Shown: positions 35,482 to 44,288 of the stretch, piece by piece
Layout of the letters: each line of letters begins with the position of its first letter
Numbering within the stretch: position 1 is the first letter of the stretch
Origin: Betaproteobacteria bacterium
GTDB taxonomy: Bacteria; Pseudomonadota; Gammaproteobacteria; Burkholderiales; SG8-39
Assembly (NCBI GenBank): GCA_016195915.1
Contig: JACPYS010000049.1
Location: 124,001 to 188,000, forward strand
Length of the DNA stretch: 64,000 bases
Reading direction: 5' to 3'
Translations under genes and position numbers: made by a program
The notes under the pieces: model-generated
The model's database searches: none
Told to the model about the DNA's origin: nothing
What the model saw: the letters and a program-made list of their open reading frames with translations, nothing else

Positions 35482-36501
35482 TCAGATGCACTCTCGCGCG
35501 GCATCAACATACGCCTTGACGTTCACGGCCGGTGTATCGCCGGTGATCTCGCAACCCGGTGCCAGCATGAAGCGCCGGGCGTGACGGCCGCCGACGCGCT
35601 GGATCGCGGCACAACAGGCCGCACGAACGTCATTGGGTTCACCGAGCGGCAACAGCTGGATATGGTCGATATTGCCTGCGACACCGATTTCCGGCTCAAA
35701 TAACTCGCGCATGCGCTGCAGATCGACCGTGTGTCCGACATTGATCATATTGAGCCGCTTCAGCGTCTTGAATGCTGCGAGATTGCGCTCCATGTGCGGG
35801 GTGACGGCGCCGCACATGTGGACCATGTTGTAATCGTAGTCTTCCAGCAGCTCCGGGTAGTACTTGATCGAATATTCGAGCGTGTGTTTCGGACTCATCA
35901 TCTGCGTGTCGTGCTCGCAGATCATGAGAATGGTGGCGCCTGCCTCGCGCAGCTCGCGGGCATACGCGCGCGACACCGCGGTTGCGCGTCTGACCAGCGC
36001 GTGGGAAAACTCCACGTCCTTGATCATCTCGCGGATAAACGTCTCGTAGGGCATCAGCTGCAGCGCCATCGTCAAAGGACCGGTGATGAAACCGACCACT
36101 GGAACTTTTTCGCGTTGGGCCAGGATGCGCGTGCCCTCGATGAGCGTTCGGGTACTCCGGGTCGCCATGAAATCCGGTACCTTGTCGAGCTTGCTGATTT
36201 CCGCTTTGGTCTTGACTAAGTAATCGGTGATCCAGGGGCATTTGTTGGGCGGGTAGGTGACTCCAGCTCCGCAGGCCTCGGCGACCGGCCAGCTCGGCTC
36301 CACCTGGATGGTCACGACGTCGTAGCCATAATGTTCGAGCGCATCGAGATGCGCCTCGGCGGCCGCCTCAGGATCCCTGTACATCACGTCGTAGGTCAAC
36401 CCCTTGACGATTCCGGCGTGATCGCCGATCTGGGGAAACACCGGTGGCCGGTCGACGTCCTTGCCGGTCAGCGCGTTGTAAACACGTTCGAAAGGATCCA
36501 T
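35482..36501 (-). CDS. UroD-family corrinoid methyltransferase (B)
   Basis: A 339-residue TIM-barrel protein of the uroporphyrinogen decarboxylase/methyltransferase family ('MDPFERVYNALTGKDVDRPP' start, 'VVGFITGPLTMALQLMPYET', 'DYNMVHMCGAVTPHMERNLA', 'AGNIDHIQLLPLGEP', 'FMLAPGCEITGDTPAVNVKA'). The 'MHxCG' and 'APGCE' blocks supply the His/Cys zinc ligands of MtaA/MtbA-type enzymes, which move methyl groups to or from a corrinoid protein. It is the last gene of the cassette, 21 bases after the RACo gene. Confidence 0.85.
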   Translation of the reverse strand: MDPFERVYNALTGKDVDRPPVFPQIGDHAGIVKGLTYDVMYRDPEAAAEAHLDALEHYGYDVVTIQVEPSWPVAEACGAGVTYPPNKCPWITDYLVKTKAEISKLDKVPDFMATRSTRTLIEGTRILAQREKVPVVGFITGPLTMALQLMPYETFIREMIKDVEFSHALVRRATAVSRAYARELREAGATILMICEHDTQMMSPKHTLEYSIKYYPELLEDYDYNMVHMCGAVTPHMERNLAAFKTLKRLNMINVGHTVDLQRMRELFEPEIGVAGNIDHIQLLPLGEPNDVRAACCAAIQRVGGRHARRFMLAPGCEITGDTPAVNVKAYVDAARECI

Positions 36502-36522
36502 GGTTTATAGATCAACCCCCGG

Positions 36523-38463
36523 TCAGATTGGAAATTGCATGGCGACGGTGAACGCCTTTTGGAAGGCGGCGGAGCCGCTAAGCTGAATATGTTCGGTCCG
36601 CTGGGCGATGCGAATCGCGCGCTTACGCTCACGCACCGACAGGAGCGCAAGCTTCGCGCCGACGCCGGCGGCGTTGCCTACGGACCGGATTCTGTCGAGC
36701 GGGATATTGGGTGTCAGCCCCGCGCGCAACGCGCTCTCGGGATCGAGAAAATTGCCGAACGCGCCTGCGAGTTGCACCTCGGCGAGATCGTTTTCGACGA
36801 TTCCCATCTCGTCGAGCAGCAGCATGGCGCCTGCGCGGATCGCGCCCTTCGCGAGTTGGCATTCGCGTATGTCCTGCTGCGTGATCACCACGTCTTTTTC
36901 GGCCCCGGTATCCTCTGCCCGCGCGACGATGAAGTAGGTGTTCTTGCGTTGACCGGCCTCGATCACGCGCTCTGTCAGGCGCACGGGCGTGTCGGGCGGA
37001 AGTTCGGACTTGCGCATGAAAGCGCCTGTGCGACTCATGAGTCCGGCTTTACGCAACTGGGCCACGATGTCGATCAGCGCCGAGCCGCAGATCCCGACTG
37101 GTGGCAATCCGCCGATGACCGTGATCTCGACGTCACTGCCAATACGCACGTGATCGATGGCTCCGGGAGCGGCGCGCATGCCCATCTTGATGCGAGCGCC
37201 TTCGAGCGCGGGACCGGCCGGCGCCGAGCAGGCGATCAGCCGCGCGCGATTGGCGAGTGCCATCTCGCCGTTGGTGCCGACATCGATCGCCATCCTGTAT
37301 TCCCCCCCCACTCCGAGGTTGCTTGCCAGCATTACACCCACCGTGTCGGAGCCGACGAAGCCGGCGATATTGGGCAGGACGAATACCGGCGCTTCGGCGC
37401 AGATCGACAGGCCGAGATCCCCGGCGTTGACGACGAACTCCTCCCGGATTACCGGCGCGTAGGGCGCGAGGCCCAGGTAGGTCGAATCGAGTTGCAGCAG
37501 GAAATGGTGCATGGCCATGTTGCCGACCACGGTGACCTCATAGATGCGGCCGGTCGGGATGGCGGCACGGGAGGCGAGTTCGGCGATCAGCTCGTTGAGC
37601 TGCGCGATGACTATTTGGTGGAGCTTCCTGAGCCCTTCCGGATTGCGCTGCGAGCGGCTCAGCCGGCCGATAATGTCGTCGCCGTAGACGCTCTGCCTGT
37701 TCACCGCCGAAGCCACCGCGAGTTCCGCTCCAGTGGCCAGATCCATCAGGAATCCGACGATTGTCGTCGAGCCGATGTCGAAGGCGATGCCGCACTGTTC
37801 TGCGGCGGTATTGCCCTGCTCGATCTCAATCACGCGCCGCCCGGCCAGCACCATGGTGAGGCCATCCCGATTGCGGATGAGGCCTGGCAGTTTGCGCAAT
37901 ACTTGCAGCGAGATGTGCACTGGGCGCAGCTTGCGGGGCAGCACCAGACGCAGCCGGTCCCAGTCCGATATGTGCTCCTTGAGCCGAGGATTCTCATAGG
38001 GCACGAACACCTTGCGGATATTGGGATGCAGCTCGATGTCCCGGGTGACGCCTTGGTGCAGAATCCGGACATCCGAACGTCCGCCGCCCGCCGGCACCTG
38101 CACGACCATGTCGCGATCCGCGGCGACCTGGCACGAAAGGCGAAGGCCGCGGGCAATCTCCCCGGCCGTCAGGTGGATATAGTCGAGCGGGACGGGCGCC
38201 GGGATGAACTCCTCGAACAGCACCTTGCACTTGCCGCAGGAGCCGTTGCCGCCGCAGACGGTGTCGACCGAAACGCCGCCTTCGGCTGCAACGTTGAAAA
38301 GCACGTCGCCGCGCCTGACCTTGACGCTGCGGCCGACCGGCAGGAACAGAATGGTGACCTGCGCGCCCGCGCCCTCAGCTGCGCTCATACTCGTGCTGGT
38401 CGGCACCGGCGCTTCGATTTTGCCCATATCGCGGTGTGCGCCCTGACAGTTATTTTCTGTCAC
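36523..38463 (-). CDS. RACo-type ferredoxin/ASKHA reactivator of corrinoid proteins
   Basis: A 646-residue protein that should use ATP to reduce Co(II) back to Co(I) in the corrinoid protein. The N-terminal [2Fe-2S] domain holds Cys70, Cys76, Cys79 ('DTVCGGNGSCGKCKVLFEE') and Cys111 ('LRLSCQVAAD'). A middle linker leads to the DUF4445 ASKHA ATPase domain: 'CGIAFDIGSTTIVGFLMDLA', 'YRMAIDVGTNGEMALANRAR', 'VQLAGAFGNFLDP'. The start overlaps the DUF1638 stop by four bases. The presence of this subunit indicates that the methyltransferase cassette is complete and catalytic. Confidence 0.92.
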   Translation of the reverse strand: MTENNCQGAHRDMGKIEAPVPTSTSMSAAEGAGAQVTILFLPVGRSVKVRRGDVLFNVAAEGGVSVDTVCGGNGSCGKCKVLFEEFIPAPVPLDYIHLTAGEIARGLRLSCQVAADRDMVVQVPAGGGRSDVRILHQGVTRDIELHPNIRKVFVPYENPRLKEHISDWDRLRLVLPRKLRPVHISLQVLRKLPGLIRNRDGLTMVLAGRRVIEIEQGNTAAEQCGIAFDIGSTTIVGFLMDLATGAELAVASAVNRQSVYGDDIIGRLSRSQRNPEGLRKLHQIVIAQLNELIAELASRAAIPTGRIYEVTVVGNMAMHHFLLQLDSTYLGLAPYAPVIREEFVVNAGDLGLSICAEAPVFVLPNIAGFVGSDTVGVMLASNLGVGGEYRMAIDVGTNGEMALANRARLIACSAPAGPALEGARIKMGMRAAPGAIDHVRIGSDVEITVIGGLPPVGICGSALIDIVAQLRKAGLMSRTGAFMRKSELPPDTPVRLTERVIEAGQRKNTYFIVARAEDTGAEKDVVITQQDIRECQLAKGAIRAGAMLLLDEMGIVENDLAEVQLAGAFGNFLDPESALRAGLTPNIPLDRIRSVGNAAGVGAKLALLSVRERKRAIRIAQRTEHIQLSGSAAFQKAFTVAMQFPI

Positions 38464-39176
38464 TGCCGCGCCGGTCCTGCTGCGATGGGATAGACGTAAT
38501 CGGCAGCCTCTCCATCCGCGCCCGGTTGGGGACGTCCTGCCATGATCGCGACGATCCGCGGCTCGAGCGCCCCGTAGCCCACGGCCCGCACCTCAAGTTC
38601 GAGCCCGAGCGAGCCGGCGATCGCCCGGGCCTTGTCGATCAGGGATTCGCTCTCCTCCTGGGCGTAGTAGATCATGCGCTTGTAGTGCGCGAACATGACT
38701 TTGGTGAGTTTCGGATGCTTGTCCAGCTTCAGTCCGCGCACGATCAGCTTGTCCCAAGCGTGCACCAGATAGTCGGTCAGGATATAGGTGCCGGGGACCT
38801 CCTTGACCGCCGTGCGGAAGTCCTCCCCGCAGTACATCTCGTAGCAATGCGGCCAGACCGGACGGACCGCACCTGCGTGGTTGGCAAGGATGGCGTCCAG
38901 ATTGTGCGCGCCGCAGTGGCCGTAGACCACAACGCGGCGGCCGTAACCATCGCCGTCCGTATCGTTGAGACACTTCTCGACCGCCTCTTCGATTTTCATC
39001 GGATAGAGGTGGTAGCGCGAGTCAAGTGGAATGAAATCCGCGTGCCAGCCGTATTTCTGAATGATCGTCCTGACTTCCTTCCCGAGCGCGGAACAAGCGA
39101 TAAACAGCGTGTCGGGCCGCGGGCCGCGTGCCTCGTTCTTGTTCCGCACAGGCCGCCGGAAGCCCGGCTTGACCAT
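38460..39176 (-). CDS. DUF1638 protein in corrinoid methyltransferase operon
   Basis: A 238-residue soluble protein. Its 'TLFIACSALGKEVRTIIQKY', 'HLYPMKIEEAVEKCLND' and 'VVVYGHCGAHNLDAILANHA' segments, with a His/Cys-rich middle ('HCYEMYCGEDF'), are DUF1638 marks. Such proteins are frequent neighbours of methylamine, betaine and other corrinoid methyltransferase genes, with no settled function. The Cys/His pattern suggests metal binding. It starts seven bases after the MtrH gene. Confidence 0.82.
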   Translation of the reverse strand: MVKPGFRRPVRNKNEARGPRPDTLFIACSALGKEVRTIIQKYGWHADFIPLDSRYHLYPMKIEEAVEKCLNDTDGDGYGRRVVVYGHCGAHNLDAILANHAGAVRPVWPHCYEMYCGEDFRTAVKEVPGTYILTDYLVHAWDKLIVRGLKLDKHPKLTKVMFAHYKRMIYYAQEESESLIDKARAIAGSLGLELEVRAVGYGALEPRIVAIMAGRPQPGADGEAADYVYPIAAGPARQ

Positions 39177-39183
39177 CGCCCGG

Positions 39184-40086
39184 CTACCCTTTCAAGAGCG
39201 AAGTCAGCGGTGTCTCGCTCACTTTCGGCCGGATGCGCTGCTGGCGCTGCGTATATCCGATGATGGCGTCAACTAACGCCATGGCTGGAACGATCTCGAG
39301 CTGCTTGATACCGTACATAAAGAAGTCGGCGCCCATCATCATTGTCGAGGTGGCGAGGCTGCATTTGGCGGCGGTGAAACCAAGATTGCCGTAGCGCGCC
39401 CTGCCTTTCCCCCAGCGATCGTTTACGATGTGGGTTGGCGACAGGCCGGCCGGGTAACCATATTTGTTTTTGATCAGCCAGATCGCCTTTGAGCAGGGGC
39501 CGGGCTCGACCAGATCCAGTACCGCGGTATCCAAAAGAAACTGCGTGAAGCCCGCCTGCTGCGCCTTCTCGACCAATCCGGTCACCATATCGAATTTGCC
39601 CTGGAAGGTCGGATTCTTGACGTTGTGGGCCATCACGATGCACGTCTTGAGTCCGAGCGCGCGCACCTCGTCGATCTCGCTCGTTTTGGTTTCCGGGCCG
39701 ATCGAGTTGTAAAGACATCGGTCATGGATGCCCAGCTCGCAGGCCTTACGCGCGCCGGCGAGCCGCCCCGGCTGGGTCGTCCCGTCGATGAAAAAGGGCA
39801 GGCCGGTCGGCGCGATCCACTCGACGTAATTCGCCATTGCGGCTGGGCTCCCCCCGATCATGTCGATGATCAGGGGAACGCTGGCCTGCCGGCAGGCGCT
39901 GCGCATCGCTTCCACCACGGCATACGCCTTCTCCCGGTCGAACTCTCCCCGTTCTTCATTCAGGATCAGGCGATCGCCCAGGTAGAAGATGCTGGCGCAA
40001 AGCACGGTCGGATACTCACCCGGCTGCCCGCCAACCATGACGCCGCCGATGTCATAGGCCTTCTGCTCCGCTTCAAAAACCCACAT
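39184..40086 (-). CDS. MtrH-family methyltransferase (methylcorrinoid:tetrahydrofolate type)
   Basis: A 300-residue TIM-barrel protein of the tetrahydromethanopterin S-methyltransferase subunit H family: 'YDIGGVMVGGQPGEYPTVLC', 'SVPLIIDMIGGSPAAMANYV', 'RCLYNSIGPETKTSEIDEVR' and 'TAAKCSLATSTMMMGADFFM'. In bacteria, members act as the second methyltransferase, passing methyl from the corrinoid protein to tetrahydrofolate. Its place between a UroD methyltransferase and RACo supports that role here. Confidence 0.88.
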   Translation of the reverse strand: MWVFEAEQKAYDIGGVMVGGQPGEYPTVLCASIFYLGDRLILNEERGEFDREKAYAVVEAMRSACRQASVPLIIDMIGGSPAAMANYVEWIAPTGLPFFIDGTTQPGRLAGARKACELGIHDRCLYNSIGPETKTSEIDEVRALGLKTCIVMAHNVKNPTFQGKFDMVTGLVEKAQQAGFTQFLLDTAVLDLVEPGPCSKAIWLIKNKYGYPAGLSPTHIVNDRWGKGRARYGNLGFTAAKCSLATSTMMMGADFFMYGIKQLEIVPAMALVDAIIGYTQRQQRIRPKVSETPLTSLLKG

Positions 40087-40123
40087 GCTTGGTCACACTC
40101 AGCTATCGCAGCCAGCATTCGGC

Positions 40124-41458
40124 CTAGGCGTTGTCCGCAGCATCGTCGTGCTCGATGCGTGCCAGATCGATGGGATACTTGCCGTAGTCCGATACGGCGC
40201 GCCGGAAAGCGTGAATACTCTCCTTCGGGGTCCCCATCGGAACCATGTTCGGCACGATGATGCAGCCGCCGTTGCACGGATAGAGCTCGCGGATCACCCG
40301 CCGCACTTCCCTGCGGATTTCCTGCGGCGAGCCCGAGAGCAGCACCTCATCCTTGATGCCGACGATGTAGCTCTTGCCCAATCGATTGGCGGTTTCGCGG
40401 AATTTCTTCAGATCGTTCGACGGGGCGGTGTAGTAATCGGGTGCGAGGTTCGTGATGACGAAGGTACCCGTGTCAGCGCTTCTTTCCAGGAACTCGATCC
40501 AGTTGGTGCTGACGCCCGGCACGGTGCCGTCGCCGGTCGGCGCGAGGCCCCAATAAAAATAGATTACCGGCGTCGGCATGACGGAAGCGATGAGCGGCTT
40601 CACAAACGGCTTCTCGAACCGGTAGAGCTGCTCGGGCCGGAAGTTCGGCACTGCGTTCCAGGCATCTATACTGATCATGAACGTGACGCCGAGGGACTTC
40701 AACGCCCGAAACCACTTGGTATTCGCCTTCAGCTGCGCCGCGCTCGCCCGCTCGAAGTACTCCGGGTTGCGCCGCATCCAGTTGACCGCGCGCTTGAAGC
40801 CCAGCGCGTTGACGGTCTGCGCGAAAGTCGCCGACGGCGCCGCCATCACCGGCCAGCCGCGCTGCTTGGTGAGGCGCTCAACCAGATGACCGTAGAGCTC
40901 GACGCGGCGCGGCAGGCGTCCGTCGGTGAATGGGTTGAAGACGTCGGCCGCTTCCTCCCACATGTCGAGGACGGCGTCGTCGTCCATGGCGTCGAAGTGG
41001 CGGATTTTCACATCCCCCGGCACATTCTCCGGCAGCTTCATGGTGATGAGGCCCATCGCCTCGATTTCCGAATTCATCGTATCGATGCCCTCGCCGAGCG
41101 CCTCGAAGCCGAACTCCTCGGTCCATCGCTCGACAACCTCCGCGTGCAGCTTCGGGTCGCGTTCGATCTGCCGGCAGGTGTATCCGTAAAGATTGCATGG
41201 ACCGTCGGTAAAGAACGAGTAGGTCGGGATGCAATCGGGGTTGTTCTGCGTTCCGACGCAGAGGGTCCGCTCCATGCGGTTCAGTTCCTCGCCCCGGTCA
41301 CGTTTCGCGATCGTGCCCATGACCATGGGCATCATCATGTTCATCTGCTCTTCGACCGAGGGCCAGCCCTTGAGCGGGTCCTCCCACGTCAGATGCGGCT
41401 TGATCGTCTCGACATGGGACATGCGCTCTGCAAAGCCTGCAACTGTCGCTGCCGTCAT
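40124..41458 (-). CDS. UroD-family corrinoid methyltransferase (A), probable substrate demethylase
   Basis: A 444-residue UroD-family protein with an AGGAGGAG site before ATG 41458. Segments include 'QNNPDCIPTYSFFTDGPCNL', 'MMMPMVMGTIAKRDRGEELN', 'LGVTFMISIDAWNAVPNFRP' and 'ELYPCNGGCIIVPNMVPMGT'. It is longer and more divergent than the 339-residue member of the same operon. That fits the substrate-specific first methyltransferase. The methylated substrate (methoxy-aromatic, quaternary amine, methyl halide or other) cannot be read from the sequence. Confidence 0.83.
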   Translation of the reverse strand: MTAATVAGFAERMSHVETIKPHLTWEDPLKGWPSVEEQMNMMMPMVMGTIAKRDRGEELNRMERTLCVGTQNNPDCIPTYSFFTDGPCNLYGYTCRQIERDPKLHAEVVERWTEEFGFEALGEGIDTMNSEIEAMGLITMKLPENVPGDVKIRHFDAMDDDAVLDMWEEAADVFNPFTDGRLPRRVELYGHLVERLTKQRGWPVMAAPSATFAQTVNALGFKRAVNWMRRNPEYFERASAAQLKANTKWFRALKSLGVTFMISIDAWNAVPNFRPEQLYRFEKPFVKPLIASVMPTPVIYFYWGLAPTGDGTVPGVSTNWIEFLERSADTGTFVITNLAPDYYTAPSNDLKKFRETANRLGKSYIVGIKDEVLLSGSPQEIRREVRRVIRELYPCNGGCIIVPNMVPMGTPKESIHAFRRAVSDYGKYPIDLARIEHDDAADNA

Positions 41459-41571
41459 CGTCTCCTCCTGAAAGTCGGGCGTCGGACGCGCGAGTGCATG
41501 TTGCGGCGAGCTGGATGTGGACGGATCCCGTTACCGAATGCTCGCTTCGTGCCCTCGTTCATCCGCGCTTG

Positions 41572-42309
41572 CTAAGCTTGTACAGCGTGCTTGAATTCAA
41601 CATTGCCAAACGCGAAATTCTCCGCCGCCTCGGCGCGCTTATCAGGCGGATGCTTCATGATCTCCTTGCACAGCGCGATCATTTCCCAGGCATCATCGCC
41701 GTAGCCGTTCGATTTCGCGACGTCGCGCGACCAGCGGCGGTTGACCGCAACCCCTCCGGAAAGAATGACCATGTTCTGGGCCAGCGCGAGCGCGCGCAGT
41801 TTCTCGATCGCGGGCGGAATCTGAACCATCGTCGTCGTCATGTACGAGCCCAGCCCCAGGATGTCAGGCTTCACTTCTTTCGCCATCGCGACAATCTTGT
41901 CGATTTCGTTGTCCACGCCAAGATCGACGCATTCGAATCCCTCGGCCGTCAACATCGCGAGACAAATGTTCTTGCCGATGTCGTGCACGTCTCCCTCGAC
42001 CGTGCCCATCATGATCTTGGCCTCCGGTTTGGTCCCTTGCTTCGCCACTTCGGCCTGCAGGGCCGGCATGACGACGGCGATGCCCGCCTTCATCGCCTCG
42101 CCGGCGAGCATCAACTCCGGAAGGAAAAACTCGCCTTCATTGAACTTGTTGCCGGCCTCCTGAACGCCGGGGGACATGCCGTCCTTGATAATGTCTTTAG
42201 GAGAGGCGCCGGCCTCGAGCGCCTGTTGCGCGCGTTTGGCGGCCTCTTCCTCCTCGCCCCACAGCACGGCGTCATTCAGCTTCTCAAAAATTTCCTTGAT
42301 TGATGCCAC
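41572..42309 (-). CDS. Corrinoid (B12-binding) methyl carrier protein
   Basis: A 245-residue cognate corrinoid protein, first in the operon. An N-terminal four-helix cap ('NKFNEGEFFLPELMLAGEAM') precedes the Rossmann B12 domain with the cobalt-ligand motif 'DVHDIGKN' (His109), 'SYMTTTM' and 'VILSGGVAVN'. The start is GTG 42309 with an AGGAGG site seven bases upstream. A C-terminal extension of about 40 residues is not part of the standard domain. It carries the methyl group between the UroD and MtrH enzymes. Confidence 0.92.
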   Translation of the reverse strand: MASIKEIFEKLNDAVLWGEEEEAAKRAQQALEAGASPKDIIKDGMSPGVQEAGNKFNEGEFFLPELMLAGEAMKAGIAVVMPALQAEVAKQGTKPEAKIMMGTVEGDVHDIGKNICLAMLTAEGFECVDLGVDNEIDKIVAMAKEVKPDILGLGSYMTTTMVQIPPAIEKLRALALAQNMVILSGGVAVNRRWSRDVAKSNGYGDDAWEMIALCKEIMKHPPDKRAEAAENFAFGNVEFKHAVQA

Positions 42310-42430
42310 TGGGCCCTCCTCTCATCACGCGTTATGGGTGTCCAAATACGGGAACACTCTTCCTCCGTTTTAATTCTCCTGATCCGAAAAGGAACCGAAC
42401 TGTGCAGTCGCCGCACCACCATCTGCCACA

Positions 42431-42487
42431 TGATCAAGTTGGGTTAGAATATGATGATCACAGATCATCAGAGATGATCACTGATCA
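42431..42487. promoter_or_regulatory. Array of TGATCA boxes upstream of corrinoid operon
   Basis: Four TGATCA sites (42431, 42455, 42475 and 42482) plus the inverted repeat GATGATCacaGATCATC at 42453-42469. Together they form a dense palindromic cluster about 120-180 bases from the corrinoid protein start. It is a likely binding region for the divergent HTH-MEDS regulator. Confidence 0.65.
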
Positions 42488-42613
42488 CTCTAAGTAGCCC
42501 TTTGGGAGTTGTCAAGGAATTCGTGGGTTTCGTAGACAAGACCGGAAGGCCGCGGTGCCGTTCGCGCCTGAAGGCGGAAGTCTGTCCGCATCAGATCGAC
42601 CCGAACCTTTTCA

Positions 42614-42675
42614 GGTTACTCGATAAAAACATGTAACAACAACAAGTTACGATGAAAAGCCAGATTGACTATAAT
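42614..42675 (+). promoter_or_regulatory. Promoter and GTAAC half-sites of the MEDS regulator gene
   Basis: A TATAAT -10 box (42670-42675), 17 bases after a weak TTACGA -35 (42647-42652). Three GTAAC half-sites surround the -35: GGTTAC at 42614-42619, then GTAAC (42633-42637) and GTTAC (42646-42650) as an inverted pair with an eight-base spacer. The position suggests autoregulation. Confidence 0.6.
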
Positions 42676-42699
42676 TCGCCTAAGTAACGGAGAGCTTTT

Positions 42700-43470
42700 A
42701 TGAACAAGAGAGATCATGACAACGAGCTACTGAATATTAAGCAGGCAGCCAAGCTGCTCAACGTAAGCGAAGTGTCGCTTCGACGTTGGACCCGGAGCGG
42801 CGCGCTGGCCTGCCTGAGGGTCGGCCCTAAGCGGGAGCGCCGCTTCCGGCGGGAAGATCTGCATGCGTATCTGCAGAAAAGCGCTACGCCGTCGACGATG
42901 ATTCCTGCGCGAACGCGATCGTCCAGGAACGCGCATATCGAACCCGGAGGGGTACGAATCGACCACGGGAGCCACGTATGTTCTCTCTATGAAAACGACG
43001 TTGGGCGGATAAAACTCGCGGTTCCGTTCCTGCTCGAGGGCTTGAGCGCCGGAGAACTGTGCTTTCTGGTTGCCTCGAAGAAGGCGCAGGATATTATTAT
43101 CGAACGCTTGGATTCCGCCCGGCCGGGCGTGCGCGGCGAAATCGCCCAAGGACGCTTTGTCGTAATGGACGGTGCGAAATCCGGCACCGCGATGTACGAG
43201 TTCTTCAAGAACGCTTTCGCCGAGGAGACGCGCTCGGGCCATCGCCGTCTGCGCGTGGTTGGTGACATGGTGTGGGCGGTGGAACAAGAACTGGGAGTAG
43301 ACGAGCTAATTGACTTCGAGCTTCGTTACAACCGGTTTCTCGCCCACCAGTTTCCCGTTGCGAGCCTCTGCCAGTACGACGCCCGAAAGTTTTCCGGGGT
43401 CGCCATACTCGACGCGCTGAAGTGCCACGAGGACACGTTTAGTTATCCGCTGGGCCGCTTTCTGAACTGA
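42700..43470 (+). CDS. HTH-MEDS domain regulator, DcmR-like
   Basis: A 256-residue regulator. Residues 10-65 form a MerR/excisionase-type HTH ('LNIKQAAKLLNVSEVSLRRW', 'RRFRREDLHAYLQKS'). The remainder is a MEDS sensor domain ('GSHVCSLYENDVGRIKLAVP', 'FLLEGLSAGELCFLVAS', 'LRVVGDMVWAVEQELG', 'ASLCQYDARKFSG'). MEDS domains occur in regulators of C1 metabolism such as DcmR, the dichloromethane dehalogenase regulator of Methylobacterium. It is divergent from the corrinoid cassette. A GGAGAG site is five bases before ATG. Confidence 0.88.
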   Translation: MNKRDHDNELLNIKQAAKLLNVSEVSLRRWTRSGALACLRVGPKRERRFRREDLHAYLQKSATPSTMIPARTRSSRNAHIEPGGVRIDHGSHVCSLYENDVGRIKLAVPFLLEGLSAGELCFLVASKKAQDIIIERLDSARPGVRGEIAQGRFVVMDGAKSGTAMYEFFKNAFAEETRSGHRRLRVVGDMVWAVEQELGVDELIDFELRYNRFLAHQFPVASLCQYDARKFSGVAILDALKCHEDTFSYPLGRFLN

Positions 43471-43630
43471 TCTGGCTTAGCGCCGTCAAGGATGCAACGG
43501 TGCGCGTAGCGTAACGGTCGCTGTTACGGTTGCTAATGCGGCTGTGCATGGCGGCGGCGGTCGATCAAGCTACTGCGGTACGCCTGTTCCGGAACAGCAC
43601 TCCGCAACCATCCGTTCAGAGGAGTTCGTC

Positions 43631-44224
43631 ATGGCAAGGATTGAACCGCTATCCCTCGAGGTCTCGCCCGAGTTGAAGGAGGCCTTCGAGCAGTACCGGC
43701 GCTCGCTTGGCTTCGTCCCCAACAGCGTCCTCATCATGCAGCGCCGCCCGAAGCTGGTGAAGGCGCTCGCCGGGCTCGCCGCCGCGGTGTGGGATCCGGC
43801 GAGCACGGTCGATCTCGGCTTCAAGCGGCTTGTCGCCCACGTGGCGAGCCGCGCGCACGGTTGCCGGTACTGCATGGCGCACACGGCGGGCAGCGCCCTC
43901 AAGCTCGGCGTGAGCGAGGATAAGCTCGCCAAAGTGTGGGAATACCGCAGCAGTCCACTGTACAGCGAGGCCGAGCGGGTAGCGCTCGACTACGCACTCT
44001 CGGCGGCCGCAGTGCCGAACGACGTCACCGACGAGCTGTTCGGTGAAATGCGCCGGCACTGGGACGACGACCAGATTGTCGAGATCACCGGCGTAATCGC
44101 GCTGTTCGGCTTCATGAATCGATGGAACGACAGCATGGCGACGCCGCTCGAGGAGGAGCCTGAGGAGGTCGGTGGAAAATTCCTTGCCGGGCGCGGCTGG
44201 AGCGTCGGCAAGCATCGCGCCTGA
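43631..44224 (+). CDS. AhpD-like carboxymuconolactone decarboxylase family protein (4)
   Basis: A 197-residue CMD-fold protein from ATG 43631 (GAGGAG site). The redox motif is 'HGCRYCMAHTAGSALKLG' (Cys78, Cys81, His84), and it has the 'GVIALFGFMNRWNDSMATPL' C-terminal block of peroxidase-related proteins. It stands alone between the MEDS regulator and the convergent DUF3179 gene. The 160-base gap upstream has a CGTAAC...GTTACG inverted repeat. Confidence 0.87.
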   Translation: MARIEPLSLEVSPELKEAFEQYRRSLGFVPNSVLIMQRRPKLVKALAGLAAAVWDPASTVDLGFKRLVAHVASRAHGCRYCMAHTAGSALKLGVSEDKLAKVWEYRSSPLYSEAERVALDYALSAAAVPNDVTDELFGEMRRHWDDDQIVEITGVIALFGFMNRWNDSMATPLEEEPEEVGGKFLAGRGWSVGKHRA

Positions 44225-44288
44225 GCGTCAACCGAAATTCCGTCGTTACCGGGGAGCGGGTCTGAGCGTCGTGCAAGAAGCGTGCATC

